Source: Bacillota bacterium (lineage in GTDB: Bacteria; Bacillota; Clostridia; Peptostreptococcales; Anaerovoracaceae). Taken from it: a DNA stretch of 64,000 bases. Location: assembly GCA_025361765.1 (NCBI GenBank), contig JANYJS010000008.1, positions 1 through 64,000 of the forward strand, given 5' to 3'. A model generated the notes under the pieces. It was not told where the DNA came from. It made no database searches and was given only the letters and a program-made list of their open reading frames with translations. Numbering within the stretch: the first letter of the stretch is position 1; the number at the start of each line of letters is the position of its first letter. This document shows positions 33,650 through 41,820 of this stretch, in pieces. The position numbers and the translations under genes were made by a program.

Positions 33650-34737
33650 ATGTTCACCTCTGCACTTTTGATTTCTTCAAGAAGGTCCGTCTTTCTTCTC
33701 CTTATTTCTCCTACAGAATCCGACTTCCCTCTGGTTATTTCTCCGCGCAAATCTGTCTGCATCAGTTCTCTGATTTGACTGCTGTCATAACCCTTGCTGA
33801 GTAAATAATAGAGTTTTGCCACTGCTGCCTCAACAGTCATGTCGTAGCCGCTGATGGCACCTGCATCGGCAAGGCCTTTGCTGGCTTCGTATTCTCCTAT
33901 CACCGCTCCGCCTCTTAAACATTGAGTACAGACGACGATGACTGTGCCATTGTCTGCCGCTCTTTTAAAAATTTCCTGAAGTCTGCCATCAGTACTGGGA
34001 ATATTCCCCGATCCAAAGGCCTCAATCACAAGACCTTTAAGCTTTGTCGTGATGATGTTGTCAAAGATCTCCGGTTGAATCCCGGGGAAAATTTTAAGAA
34101 CTGCAATCTGCTGCTCTGTGAATTCAAAAAGCTTGAGGGTAGATTCTTCGCATGCAAAAGCCCTAGCTTTGTCTACTATAATATCAACACCGGCTGTCCC
34201 CAGGGGCTGATCATTAGGAGATTCAAAGGCCGAAAGCCCGCTGGCGCTGACTTTGGTGCTGCGGTTTCCCCGTAGCAGCGTCGTCCCGAAAAAAAGGCAG
34301 ACCTCTTTAATGTCATAATTGCCGGCCAGAAGAAGGGCCGTGATCAGATTATCTCTGGCATCATTTCGAATTTCACATAGCGGGATCTGAGACCCTGTAA
34401 GGATCACCGGCTTTGCCAATCCCTCAAGCATGAAGGAGAGCGCCGAAGCTGTATAGGCCATGGTATCTGTGCCATGCAGGATAACAAATCCATCATAATC
34501 CTCATAATGATCTCTGATATCTCTGGCAATCTTGATCCATTCTCTCACTGAGATGTTTGACGAATCCAGCAGAGGTTCATATTCATTCAAAGTATAGTGA
34601 GGCATTTCACTGGATGACAGGGCTTTGATATCCGCCATCTCCTGCTGAAGGAAGCCTTTTTTTGGCGCATAGCCATTCACTGTATTAGTCATGCCAATAG
34701 TTCCGCCTGTATAAATCAGATAAACCTTCTTTTTCAT
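33646..34737 (-). CDS. ansA: Type I (cytoplasmic) L-asparaginase
   Basis: The 363-residue protein hydrolyses asparagine to aspartate and ammonia. The first catalytic threonine is in IYTGGTIGMT (residues 7-16); the second is in ILHGTDTMAYTASAL (about 80-94). ILTGSQIPLCEIRNDARDNL is also conserved. No signal peptide exists, which fits a type I enzyme. The C-terminal 20 residues are charged and repetitive (EITRGKSDSVGEIRRRKTD), unlike most homologues. GAGG lies five bases before the ATG at 34737. It leads the asparaginase-hisC-uvrC chain, where each junction overlaps by one to four bases. Confidence 0.9.
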   Translation of the reverse strand: MKKKVYLIYTGGTIGMTNTVNGYAPKKGFLQQEMADIKALSSSEMPHYTLNEYEPLLDSSNISVREWIKIARDIRDHYEDYDGFVILHGTDTMAYTASALSFMLEGLAKPVILTGSQIPLCEIRNDARDNLITALLLAGNYDIKEVCLFFGTTLLRGNRSTKVSASGLSAFESPNDQPLGTAGVDIIVDKARAFACEESTLKLFEFTEQQIAVLKIFPGIQPEIFDNIITTKLKGLVIEAFGSGNIPSTDGRLQEIFKRAADNGTVIVVCTQCLRGGAVIGEYEASKGLADAGAISGYDMTVEAAVAKLYYLLSKGYDSSQIRELMQTDLRGEITRGKSDSVGEIRRRKTDLLEEIKSAEVNI

Positions 34738-35187
34738 TTTAACCTCATTTGGCCGCATTAGACCTAAACAGCGTTCCCCAGCCATAACAGAACACATTAG
34801 GACTTAGCCGCGCTTTATCAAATTTCAATTGGGATGAGTTTTATCGGACTAATTATACTATCAATGACAAAATCAGACAAGTGGGGATGCCATTCTTGTC
34901 TACACTGTTTGCATTCCACTGTTTGCATTCCACTGTTTGCATTCTTGTCTGCACAGCCTGGCATTTTTGCCTTCTCAGTTTTATATTCTTGCATTTTCTG
35001 AATATTGGCGCTTTTTACTCAATTTCGTTATAATATTAACGTTATATTATTGCCAATATACGCCCCAACGAAACCCTGCCTCCCCCTTGATTTTCCAATG
35101 AAATCCAACTTTTTCTTCTTTTAATGCATACAATATACGATTTGGTAAACGTTTTCATAAATCCCCTCATTACTTGTATTTTAAGTA
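34738..35187. other. Long intergenic region, mostly featureless
   Basis: This 450-bp AT-rich stretch separates the divergent asparaginase and hydrogenase operons. Apart from a 14-bp repeat (34904-34945) no gene, tRNA or stem-loop leader was recognised. A direct repeat of ATATTA-like sequence near 35030-35060 is too simple to interpret. Confidence 0.5.
34904..34945. repeat. 14-bp tandem repeat, three units
   Basis: ACTGTTTGCATTCC is repeated at 34904, 34918 and 34932, the last ending in T instead of C. Partial copies flank it. Confidence 0.92.
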
Positions 35188-35215
35188 TTGACATTATTCA
35201 GTGATTTTATATATT
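35188..35215 (+). promoter_or_regulatory. Sigma-A promoter of the hydrogenase operon
   Basis: TTGACA (35188-35193) is a perfect -35. TATATT (35210-35215) lies 16 bp on, with an overlapping TATAAT at 35217. The transcript would start near 35222-35228. Confidence 0.72.
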
Positions 35216-35286
35216 ATATAATCTAGTACGATATCCTTGTTTTTAAGTAGAACTACAAGGAAAATTTTTCGGAAGGAGCTATGTTA

Positions 35287-35790
35287 ATGAGCAGTGTAAA
35301 TGCGACAACATTTGAAGTCCTAAACAAAGAATTAGCAGCTAAGATTGACACAATTATCACAAACAACGCCAACAATTCAACTAAGCTCGTGGGTATCCTT
35401 TTGGAGGTTCAGGCTATTGTCCCTAAACAGTATCTTCCATTAGAGATTGCTGCATATATCAGCCAAAAAATGAACATCCCACTGAGCAGAATTTATGATG
35501 TTATTTCCTTTTACGCAGCCCTTTCCGATGTACCAAGAGCTGATTGCGTGATCCAGCTCTGCGACAGCGTTGTCTGCAAGGTCACGGGAAACACGGTTCT
35601 AAAAGAATCCTTACAAGAACTGCTTGGCATCAAAGTCAATGAGATTACCGCTGATGGCAAATATGCTCTAGAGCCTACTGCCTGTTTTGGCGCCTGCGAC
35701 ATCGCCCCAGCTATTCGCGTCAACGGAAGAGTCTTCGGGCATCTCACATCTAAAGAAAAAGTCAAGAAGGTTCTTGATAATTATAAATAA
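35287..35790 (+). CDS. NuoE-like subunit of NAD-linked [FeFe] hydrogenase (HydC/HndA type)
   Basis: A 167-residue thioredoxin-fold [2Fe-2S] protein of the NuoE family. Its cluster cysteines are in IQLCDSVVCK (about residues 81-90) and PTACFGACDIAP. A helical N-terminal half precedes this (LVGILLEVQAIVPKQYLPLEIAAYIS). It passes electrons between the flavin subunit and the hydrogenase subunit. ATG at 35287 has AAGGAG eight bases upstream; another ATG two codons earlier is too close to that site. It is the first gene of a tight three-gene operon and matches the smallest subunit of trimeric hydrogenases. Confidence 0.92.
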   Translation: MSSVNATTFEVLNKELAAKIDTIITNNANNSTKLVGILLEVQAIVPKQYLPLEIAAYISQKMNIPLSRIYDVISFYAALSDVPRADCVIQLCDSVVCKVTGNTVLKESLQELLGIKVNEITADGKYALEPTACFGACDIAPAIRVNGRVFGHLTSKEKVKKVLDNYK

Positions 35791-35805
35791 AGGAGGATGG
35801 TCAAT

Positions 35806-37062
35806 ATGTTAAAAACAGTGAGTTTTATCACAGAGAATTTCGGAAAATATGATCCAAAATCAATCGACTCCTATTTGTCAATTGGCGGATTCACAGCCGT
35901 TAAAAGAGCCTTGACCATGTCTTCTAATGAAATTATAGATATGGCTAAAGCCGCTTCCATAAAAGGTCGAGGCGGTGCTGCTTATGATACTGGAAGAAAA
36001 TGGAGCCAGGCGGCTTCTGTCCCTGGTCTGAATAAAGTCGTCATCTGCAATGCAGACGAAGGCGAGCCTTGTACGTTTAAAGACCGTGCCATCATTGAGA
36101 ACGACCCTTTCAGACTGCTTGAGGGCATGATTATTGCCGGTTATACCGTTGGCGCACAGAATGGTTACATTTACTTGAGAGAAGAATACAGCCACCTAAG
36201 GCCCCTTCTCATAAACGCAATTGCTGAGTCCAAAGCTAAGGGTTTTCTGGGTCAGAATATTTTAGGTTCAGGCTTCAGTTTTGAAATCCATCTTTATTCC
36301 GGCGCAGGCGCCTATGTCTGCGGCGAAGGATCAACCTTGATCGAGTCCATCGAAGGCAAGAGTGGCCGTCCAAGGATCAAGCCCCCATTCATCAAGGAAT
36401 GTGGTCTGTTCCAGCTTCCCACTCTGGTCAACAATGTTGAAACCCTAGCCATTGCTGCCGCTGCTCTAACCCATGGCATCGATGATTATATCGCTTTTGG
36501 TACTGAAAAATCCCCAGGTTCTAAAATCATCAGCCTTGCCGGCAATGTTAAAAAACCCGGCACATATGAAATTCCTTTTGGTTTAACTATTAGAGAAATT
36601 ATTTATGACATCGGCGGTGGGATCACAGACGACAATGAACTTAAGTTCTTTCAGCTTGGCGGCGCTTCAGGCAGCATAGGTCCTGCATCAATTGTTGACA
36701 CACCTTACACTTATGAAGATTTGGGTAAAGTAGGTCTGACTGTGGGCTCCGGCGGCGTTCTCGTTGTTGATGATCGCACAAGAGTTATCGATTTTGTCAA
36801 ATCAATTCAGGACTTTTTTATTCACGAAAGCTGCGGCAAATGTACACCATGCCGTGAAGGAAACCGTCAAATTCTTAGAATAGTAGACAGATTTGTAGAC
36901 GGTGCCCAGAATCCTCGTGACCTCGAAACAGCAGAACGTTTTGCCCATATCATGAGCAACTGCGCTTTCTGTGGTCTTGGAGAGACTGCCCAAAGCACTT
37001 TACTTTCTGCTATCAAATACTTCCCAGAAGAATTTGAAGTCAAAGGAGGAAAATTAGAATGA
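35806..37062 (+). CDS. NuoF-like flavin subunit of NAD-linked [FeFe] hydrogenase (HydB/HndC type)
   Basis: This 418-residue subunit holds FMN and the NAD(H) site. SIKGRGGAAYDTGRKW (about residues 49-64) and YSGAGAYVCGEGSTLIESIEGK are the nucleotide motifs. One [4Fe-4S] site is ESCGKCTPCREG with a later cysteine (CAFCG). The extra N-terminal [2Fe-2S] and C-terminal ferredoxin domains that lengthen bifurcating HydB proteins are absent. It therefore resembles a minimal NuoF. AGGAGG stands nine bases before the ATG at 35806; an ATG at 35797 abuts the site. It overlaps hydA by four bases. Confidence 0.92.
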   Translation: MLKTVSFITENFGKYDPKSIDSYLSIGGFTAVKRALTMSSNEIIDMAKAASIKGRGGAAYDTGRKWSQAASVPGLNKVVICNADEGEPCTFKDRAIIENDPFRLLEGMIIAGYTVGAQNGYIYLREEYSHLRPLLINAIAESKAKGFLGQNILGSGFSFEIHLYSGAGAYVCGEGSTLIESIEGKSGRPRIKPPFIKECGLFQLPTLVNNVETLAIAAAALTHGIDDYIAFGTEKSPGSKIISLAGNVKKPGTYEIPFGLTIREIIYDIGGGITDDNELKFFQLGGASGSIGPASIVDTPYTYEDLGKVGLTVGSGGVLVVDDRTRVIDFVKSIQDFFIHESCGKCTPCREGNRQILRIVDRFVDGAQNPRDLETAERFAHIMSNCAFCGLGETAQSTLLSAIKYFPEEFEVKGGKLE

Positions 37063-38807
37063 AGAATGTTAAAATTATTATAGATAACAAGGATTTGGTC
37101 GTTCCAGAAGGCACAACCATTCTTGAAGCAGCAAAAAAAGTGAATATCAATATTCCCCATCTTTGCTACCATCCTGATCAGGCTATTAAAGCAAACTGCA
37201 GACTTTGCGTCGTAGAAGTAGCGGGAAGCAAAAAGCTGACTCCTGCATGCTCATCTTTCGTCTTCGAAGGAATGGAAATCAGAACCAACACCAAGAAAGT
37301 CAGAGACATGCAGACCGGCGTTCTTGAACTCATATTAGCAAACCATGATCAGAACTGTCTTCAGTGTCTAAGAAACGGAACCTGTGAACTTCAGGATCTT
37401 TGCAGAAGATTCAATATTTCAAAAACAAATCTGGAAGACACCGTTGAGGCGCTTCCTCTTGATGATACCAATCCGTCTCTCGTCAGAGATTCGTCAAAAT
37501 GCGTCAAGTGCAACCGCTGCGTTGAAGCATGCCAAAAGACTCAGGAAGTCCATGTACTGACACATTCCCACAGATCCGTCCACTATAATATCACACCGGC
37601 CTATGAAATGCCTCTTGAAGACACGCTTTGCGTATTCTGCGGCCAGTGCGCAGCAGTATGCCCAACGGGAGCCATCGTTGAGAAGGACGAAACTCAAAAA
37701 GTATGGGATGCCATTTATGATCCCCGCAAGCATGTTATTGTTCAAGTTGCGCCTGCCGTCCGTGTTGCCCTTGGTGATTCCTTTAATCTGCCAAAAGGTG
37801 ATATTGTTACAGGCAAAATGGTTGCAGCTCTTAGAAGGCTTGGTATCGAACAGGTCTTCGACACCAACTTCACCGCAGATTTAACCATACTGGAAGAAGC
37901 CAACGAGCTGATCAAAAGAATCACCGAAGGCGGAACCCTTCCTCTAATCACTTCCTGTTCCCCAGGATGGGTTAATTTCATCGAAGGCAGATATGATCAT
38001 CTTCTTGATCATCTGTCCACTTGTAAATCTCCTCAGCAAATGTTTGGCTCCTTATCCAAAACTTATTATGCAGACCTCATCGGTCTTGATCCAAAAGATA
38101 TATTCACCGTTTCGATCATGCCTTGTACAGCTAAAAAATACGAAGCGCAAAGGCCTGAGTTTGAAAAGGACGGTGTTAGAGATGTGGATGTAGCCTTGAC
38201 GACAAGAGAACTGGCCAGGATGATTCAGGCCTCAGGTATTGAGTTTACAGATCTTGAAGAAGACCAGTTTGACAATCCTTTCGGCATCGGCACAGGCGCA
38301 GGCGCAATATTTGGAGCCTCCGGCGGAGTAACGGAAGCCGCTCTCAGAACGGCTTATGAAGTCATCACCGGCAAGGGTCTTCCAAACCTGAATTTCCTTC
38401 AGGTGCGTGGACTCGAAGGTATTAAGGAAGCCACTATTGACCTTGATGGCCTTGAACTTAAAGTGGCTGTGGCACAGGGCCTTTCCAATGCTAAAGTCCT
38501 GCTGAAGCAAATTCAAAACGGAACCTCCCCTTATGCCTTCATCGAAATCATGGGTTGCCCAGGCGGCTGCATCGGCGGCGGCGGTCAGCCAATAAAATCC
38601 ACCCTCGAAGTCAAAGCCAAGAGAATGAAAGCGCTTTATAAAATTGACGCGGATCTGCCTCTGCGCAAATCCCACAAAAATCCTGATATCATCAAGCTTT
38701 ATGATGAGTATCTGGGGGCACCGCTTGGCGAGAAATCCCACGAGTTGCTGCATACGCATTATCATTCCAGAAACAAGAAATACGATTTCAGCAGCCTCAA
38801 AAAATAA
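37059..38807 (+). CDS. [FeFe] hydrogenase catalytic subunit (HydA/HndD type)
   Basis: The 582-residue catalytic subunit reduces protons or oxidises H2 at an H-cluster. Domains in order are an N-terminal [2Fe-2S] ferredoxin (CYHPDQ, CRLCVVEV), the His-Cys [4Fe-4S] site (HDQNCLQCLRNGTCELQDLC), and two [4Fe-4S] sites (CVKCNRCVEAC, CVFCGQCAAVCP). The H-domain follows, with L1 TSCSPGW, L2 MPCTAKKYE and L3 EIMGCPGGCIGGGGQP, then the small-subunit segment (YDEYLGAPLGEKSHELLHTHY). The L1 motif has Ser where TSCCP has its second Cys. Maturases HydEFG are not in the window. The start overlaps the flavin subunit stop, and a large terminator hairpin follows. Confidence 0.95.
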   Translation: MKNVKIIIDNKDLVVPEGTTILEAAKKVNINIPHLCYHPDQAIKANCRLCVVEVAGSKKLTPACSSFVFEGMEIRTNTKKVRDMQTGVLELILANHDQNCLQCLRNGTCELQDLCRRFNISKTNLEDTVEALPLDDTNPSLVRDSSKCVKCNRCVEACQKTQEVHVLTHSHRSVHYNITPAYEMPLEDTLCVFCGQCAAVCPTGAIVEKDETQKVWDAIYDPRKHVIVQVAPAVRVALGDSFNLPKGDIVTGKMVAALRRLGIEQVFDTNFTADLTILEEANELIKRITEGGTLPLITSCSPGWVNFIEGRYDHLLDHLSTCKSPQQMFGSLSKTYYADLIGLDPKDIFTVSIMPCTAKKYEAQRPEFEKDGVRDVDVALTTRELARMIQASGIEFTDLEEDQFDNPFGIGTGAGAIFGASGGVTEAALRTAYEVITGKGLPNLNFLQVRGLEGIKEATIDLDGLELKVAVAQGLSNAKVLLKQIQNGTSPYAFIEIMGCPGGCIGGGGQPIKSTLEVKAKRMKALYKIDADLPLRKSHKNPDIIKLYDEYLGAPLGEKSHELLHTHYHSRNKKYDFSSLKK

Positions 38808-38818
38808 ACCACTAGTGC

Positions 38819-38917
38819 AAAACTCTCTGAATTTCTCTTTGAAAACCCAACGTGACGCGGCATTCGCCGCAATTCGCAGTCGCGATGGTTTCCTCAAAGA
38901 AATTCAGAGAGTTTTTT
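38819..38917 (+). terminator. Large terminator hairpin of the hydrogenase operon
   Basis: AACTCTCTGAATTTCT (from 38821) with CTTTGA pairs with TCAAAGA and AATTCAGAGAGTT (38894-38913), about 20 bp with a two-base bulge. Seven T follow. The 51-base loop is unusually long and GC-rich. Confidence 0.78.
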
Positions 38918-39138
38918 TGTTTTTGGTTTAATGCTCTTTCCTCCGCTGAAGTTGTCTTTTCGGAGGGAAAATCGCGTGGCGTTGGGTTTTTGAACAAATG
39001 AAACGAGTCTCCTCCGCGTCGCACTAGCTTTTTGAGGGAATATTCGTATGCCTCTGCACATATTCTTTTCATTCTACCGTTTTTCTTTTATTTTAAGCGG
39101 CAAATCATGCCCATTCTCCATCATATCAAGAGGCTCCG
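38918..39138. other. Structured non-coding stretch between hydrogenase and D,D-carboxypeptidase
   Basis: CCTCCG pairs with CGGAGG across 38940-38966. GCGTTGGGTTTT (38978-38990) is nearly complementary to AAAACCCAACGTGACGC inside the preceding terminator loop. No convincing gene is present: the minus-strand frame through it lacks a ribosome site. Confidence 0.4.
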
Positions 39139-40434
39139 TTATTTTTGTTGAATATGCTTTCGCAGCTTGCGCCGTTTTACCCGGCGGCGTTTAAAGTGGA
39201 TGCGAAGGCCAATCAGGAGAAGTCCTAGGACGATTAGTGCGATGGCCAGATATTTCAAATATACAACAGCTCCTAATGCCAGAGTCGGCAAATTCATCCA
39301 CATGCTCGCTGCCACATCAGTTTCGGCTACCAGATCGGACTCACCCATCAATTGATCCGCTTCGAAAATCTTTATGCTGCCCAGCTTTTGGCCCTTTGTA
39401 ATTGGCGCCATCAGCTGTTTAGGCAAGCCTATTTCCGTTCTGAGAATATCCGGAGAGATCTCAAGTGGCAGAGTCGCCATGGCGCTTCTATTTGTGATGG
39501 CTTTTACCGAAGTGGTCTTTCCACCTTTTATAGTCACTTCTCCCATAGATGTTCCCTGAGAAACCATCTCTACGCTTTTAAAGTTGGAAAATCCGTAGTC
39601 TAAAAGCTTCATGTCGTCAAGGAATTGATTGGCCGGGTCGGATTGAAGAACAACAGCAATTAACTCAGTGCCGTTTCTTTTGGCAGAAGCAATCAGGCAG
39701 TTTCCAGCTACATTGGTGTATCCGGTTTTGACGCCGGTAATGCCCTCATATTTAATGGGAATCTGCATACCATTCATAAGCACTTTAGAATTGGTGTCCC
39801 AAAGGAGCCTGTTGCCATTGTAAAGATATCTTTCCGGCTGCTTATTTGTAGCAGGAAACGTATATTGATAAGTAGTCACTATTTTCCGAAATTCCGGATA
39901 GGTCATGGCTTGCCTTGCAATCATAGCCAAATCATAGGCTGTGGTCAGATGAGCCTCATCCGGAAGCCCATTTGGGTTGTTGAAAGTGGTATTCTTGGCA
40001 CCCAATTCTTTGGCCCTTTGATTCATAAGTTTTGTAAAGTCCGGGATGTTTCCAGAAATCTGAATAGCCAGAGCCACAGCAGCGTCGTTTGCCGATTCAA
40101 TCAGCATAGCATTTAGTAGCTGCTCAACTGTGACCTCTTCCCCCTCAATCAGATAAATGCGGCTGCCATTTGTGAAAGGTGTCTCTGAATCGATAATCAC
40201 CTTTTGATCCAGTTTCAAATTCTCTAAAACAAGCAAGGCCGTCATGACTTTTGTTGTGCTTGTTGGAAATTTTTGTTTATCCATCTGTTTATCAAATAAG
40301 ACCTGGCCTGTAGCAGCATCGATCAATACTGCGGAGTCTGCTGCTATTTGAAGCGGCGGTGAGGTTGCGAAGGCAAAGCTGATTGAGCCCATGGCCAGCA
40401 CGAGTCCCAATAATAAGGTCAATAATTTTTTCAT
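39139..40434 (-). CDS. D-alanyl-D-alanine carboxypeptidase (PBP5/DacF-like)
   Basis: A 431-residue low-molecular-weight penicillin-binding protein that trims the terminal D-Ala from peptidoglycan stem peptides. A signal peptide (MKKLLTLLLGLVLAMGSISFAFA) precedes the catalytic domain. The active-site motifs are STTK (about residues 58-61), SAN in IESANDAAVAL, and KTG in GVKTGYTN. A beta-rich C-terminal domain is followed by a transmembrane helix (YLKYLAIALIVLGLLLIGL) and a very basic cytoplasmic end (RIHFKRRRVKRRKLRK). A membrane-spanning C-terminus is different from the amphipathic anchor of classical PBP5. It starts two bases after the phosphoglycerate mutase stop. Confidence 0.93.
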   Translation of the reverse strand: MKKLLTLLLGLVLAMGSISFAFATSPPLQIAADSAVLIDAATGQVLFDKQMDKQKFPTSTTKVMTALLVLENLKLDQKVIIDSETPFTNGSRIYLIEGEEVTVEQLLNAMLIESANDAAVALAIQISGNIPDFTKLMNQRAKELGAKNTTFNNPNGLPDEAHLTTAYDLAMIARQAMTYPEFRKIVTTYQYTFPATNKQPERYLYNGNRLLWDTNSKVLMNGMQIPIKYEGITGVKTGYTNVAGNCLIASAKRNGTELIAVVLQSDPANQFLDDMKLLDYGFSNFKSVEMVSQGTSMGEVTIKGGKTTSVKAITNRSAMATLPLEISPDILRTEIGLPKQLMAPITKGQKLGSIKIFEADQLMGESDLVAETDVAASMWMNLPTLALGAVVYLKYLAIALIVLGLLLIGLRIHFKRRRVKRRKLRKHIQQK

Positions 40435-40436
40435 TT

Positions 40437-41651
40437 TTATCCTCGTTTTCTGAAAAAATAATCCGTCAATTCATAGCCATTGGCAAAAAATCTGCCTCCT
40501 GCTCCTGATTCTTCAGTAAAAGCGTTATCCGGTTTTCCCTGTTTTATTGCGCTATCATAGAGCACAAAAGGTACTGGATTTGAGGTGTGGGTTCTTAAAG
40601 CCATCGGCGTTGGATGGTCCGGGAGAATCAGCATGCGATAGGCTTCTTTAGTGCCAGCCAAATAATCCGAAAGAGGCCCGACTATTTTCTCATCAATTTC
40701 CTCAATGGATTTTATCTTGCCTTCCAAATCTCCCTGGTGGGAGCATTCATCCGGAGCTTCTATATGAATATAAATAAAATCTGCGCCAGCTTGAAATGCC
40801 TCTATTGCTGCTTCTGCCTTGCCTTTGTAGTTTGTATGCAAGGTGCCTGTAGCGCCGGGCACGTCGATAGAAGAGAGACCCGCGCAAAGACCAATGCCCT
40901 TAATCAGATCCACCGCAGAAATGACGGCGCCCTTTACCCCATACTTATCATAAAAAGAGCTGAGGCTTGGCTTTCGTCCCTGGCCCCAGATCCATATGGA
41001 ATTGGCCTGACGGAGTCCCATTTTTTTTCTGTTGATATTAACCGGATGACTTGCGAGAATCTCATAGCTTTCAGTCATCATTTTTTTAATGAGTTCAGTT
41101 CCGCTTCCCTTGGGTAGGTGGGGCTCAATAACTTGGGTAAGAACGTCATGGGGCGGAATCAGGTTGAAATCTGTTGATCCCTCATGAACAATCATAGCAT
41201 GTCGATAGCTTATACCCGGGTAAAACTGAAGCGTCTCAGTCCCAAATGCTTCATTTATTGTTCGAATCAGCCCTTTTGCCTCCTCGCTGGAAATGTCACC
41301 TGCGCTATGATCCAGTATGATTTTTTTATCATAGGATTCTTCCTCACTCAGCGTGACTAGATTGCAGCGAAAAGCCACATCCGTATCCGAGAGTTCAAGT
41401 CCCATACTGACCGCTTCAAGGGGAGACCTGCCGGTATGGTACACCGCTGGGTCATAACCCATAACTGAAAGGTTAGCGGTATCACTGCCTGGTGATATGC
41501 CTTTAGGTATGGTACTGACTAGTCCCACCTCGCCTTGACGGGCAAGTAGGTTTATATTGGGCATATTGGCTACATCGAGGGGGGTCCTGTTCCCCAGGCT
41601 CTCAATTTTTTCGTCGGAAGCGCCATCAACCAGAACAATTAAATACTTCAT
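40437..41651 (-). CDS. apgM: Cofactor-independent phosphoglycerate mutase, ApgM type
   Basis: The 404-residue protein belongs to the archaeal-type, 2,3-bisphosphoglycerate-independent mutase family of the alkaline phosphatase superfamily. The N-terminal metal site and nucleophile region are LVDGASDEKIESLGN (residues 6-20) and SPGSDTANLSVMGYDP (about 56-71), where the serine is the nucleophile. C-terminal metal ligands appear in HIEAPDECSHQGD and LPDHPTPMALRTHTSNPVPF. It interconverts 3- and 2-phosphoglycerate. Some relatives are homoserine kinases (ThrH-like), so the activity is inferred. AGGAG lies six bases before the ATG at 41651, which removes 35 atypical residues. Confidence 0.86.
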   Translation of the reverse strand: MKYLIVLVDGASDEKIESLGNRTPLDVANMPNINLLARQGEVGLVSTIPKGISPGSDTANLSVMGYDPAVYHTGRSPLEAVSMGLELSDTDVAFRCNLVTLSEEESYDKKIILDHSAGDISSEEAKGLIRTINEAFGTETLQFYPGISYRHAMIVHEGSTDFNLIPPHDVLTQVIEPHLPKGSGTELIKKMMTESYEILASHPVNINRKKMGLRQANSIWIWGQGRKPSLSSFYDKYGVKGAVISAVDLIKGIGLCAGLSSIDVPGATGTLHTNYKGKAEAAIEAFQAGADFIYIHIEAPDECSHQGDLEGKIKSIEEIDEKIVGPLSDYLAGTKEAYRMLILPDHPTPMALRTHTSNPVPFVLYDSAIKQGKPDNAFTEESGAGGRFFANGYELTDYFFRKRG

Positions 41652-41756
41652 TTTCCGCTCCTTTCTCTTTAAAACGCAAGAGAAAATGTTTGGCAAACCT
41701 ACAGTATTCTTGACAAACAATCCATCTGAGCAAAGAGATATTGATAATTTTTTCAC

Positions 41757-41785
41757 TTTACCATTCTAACACAAGGTGCTATAAT
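41757..41785 (+). promoter_or_regulatory. Promoter of serCA
   Basis: TATAAT (41780-41785) follows TTTACC (41757-41762) after 17 bp. The -10 is perfect and the -35 weak. Confidence 0.55.
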
Positions 41786-41820
41786 TGTGTACAATAAAAA
41801 TCAGAAGTGAGGTGAATTTC

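Noticed and set aside
38232-38897. Minus-strand open frame of 221 codons opposite the hydrogenase catalytic gene
   Set aside because: The opposite strand encodes an intact H-domain; the antisense frame has no start signal or recognisable motif.
38812-39072. Minus-strand frame of 86 codons after the hydrogenase operon, containing CGECRVTLG
   Set aside because: It lies across the terminator hairpin and inverted repeats, has no ribosome site, and matches nothing known.
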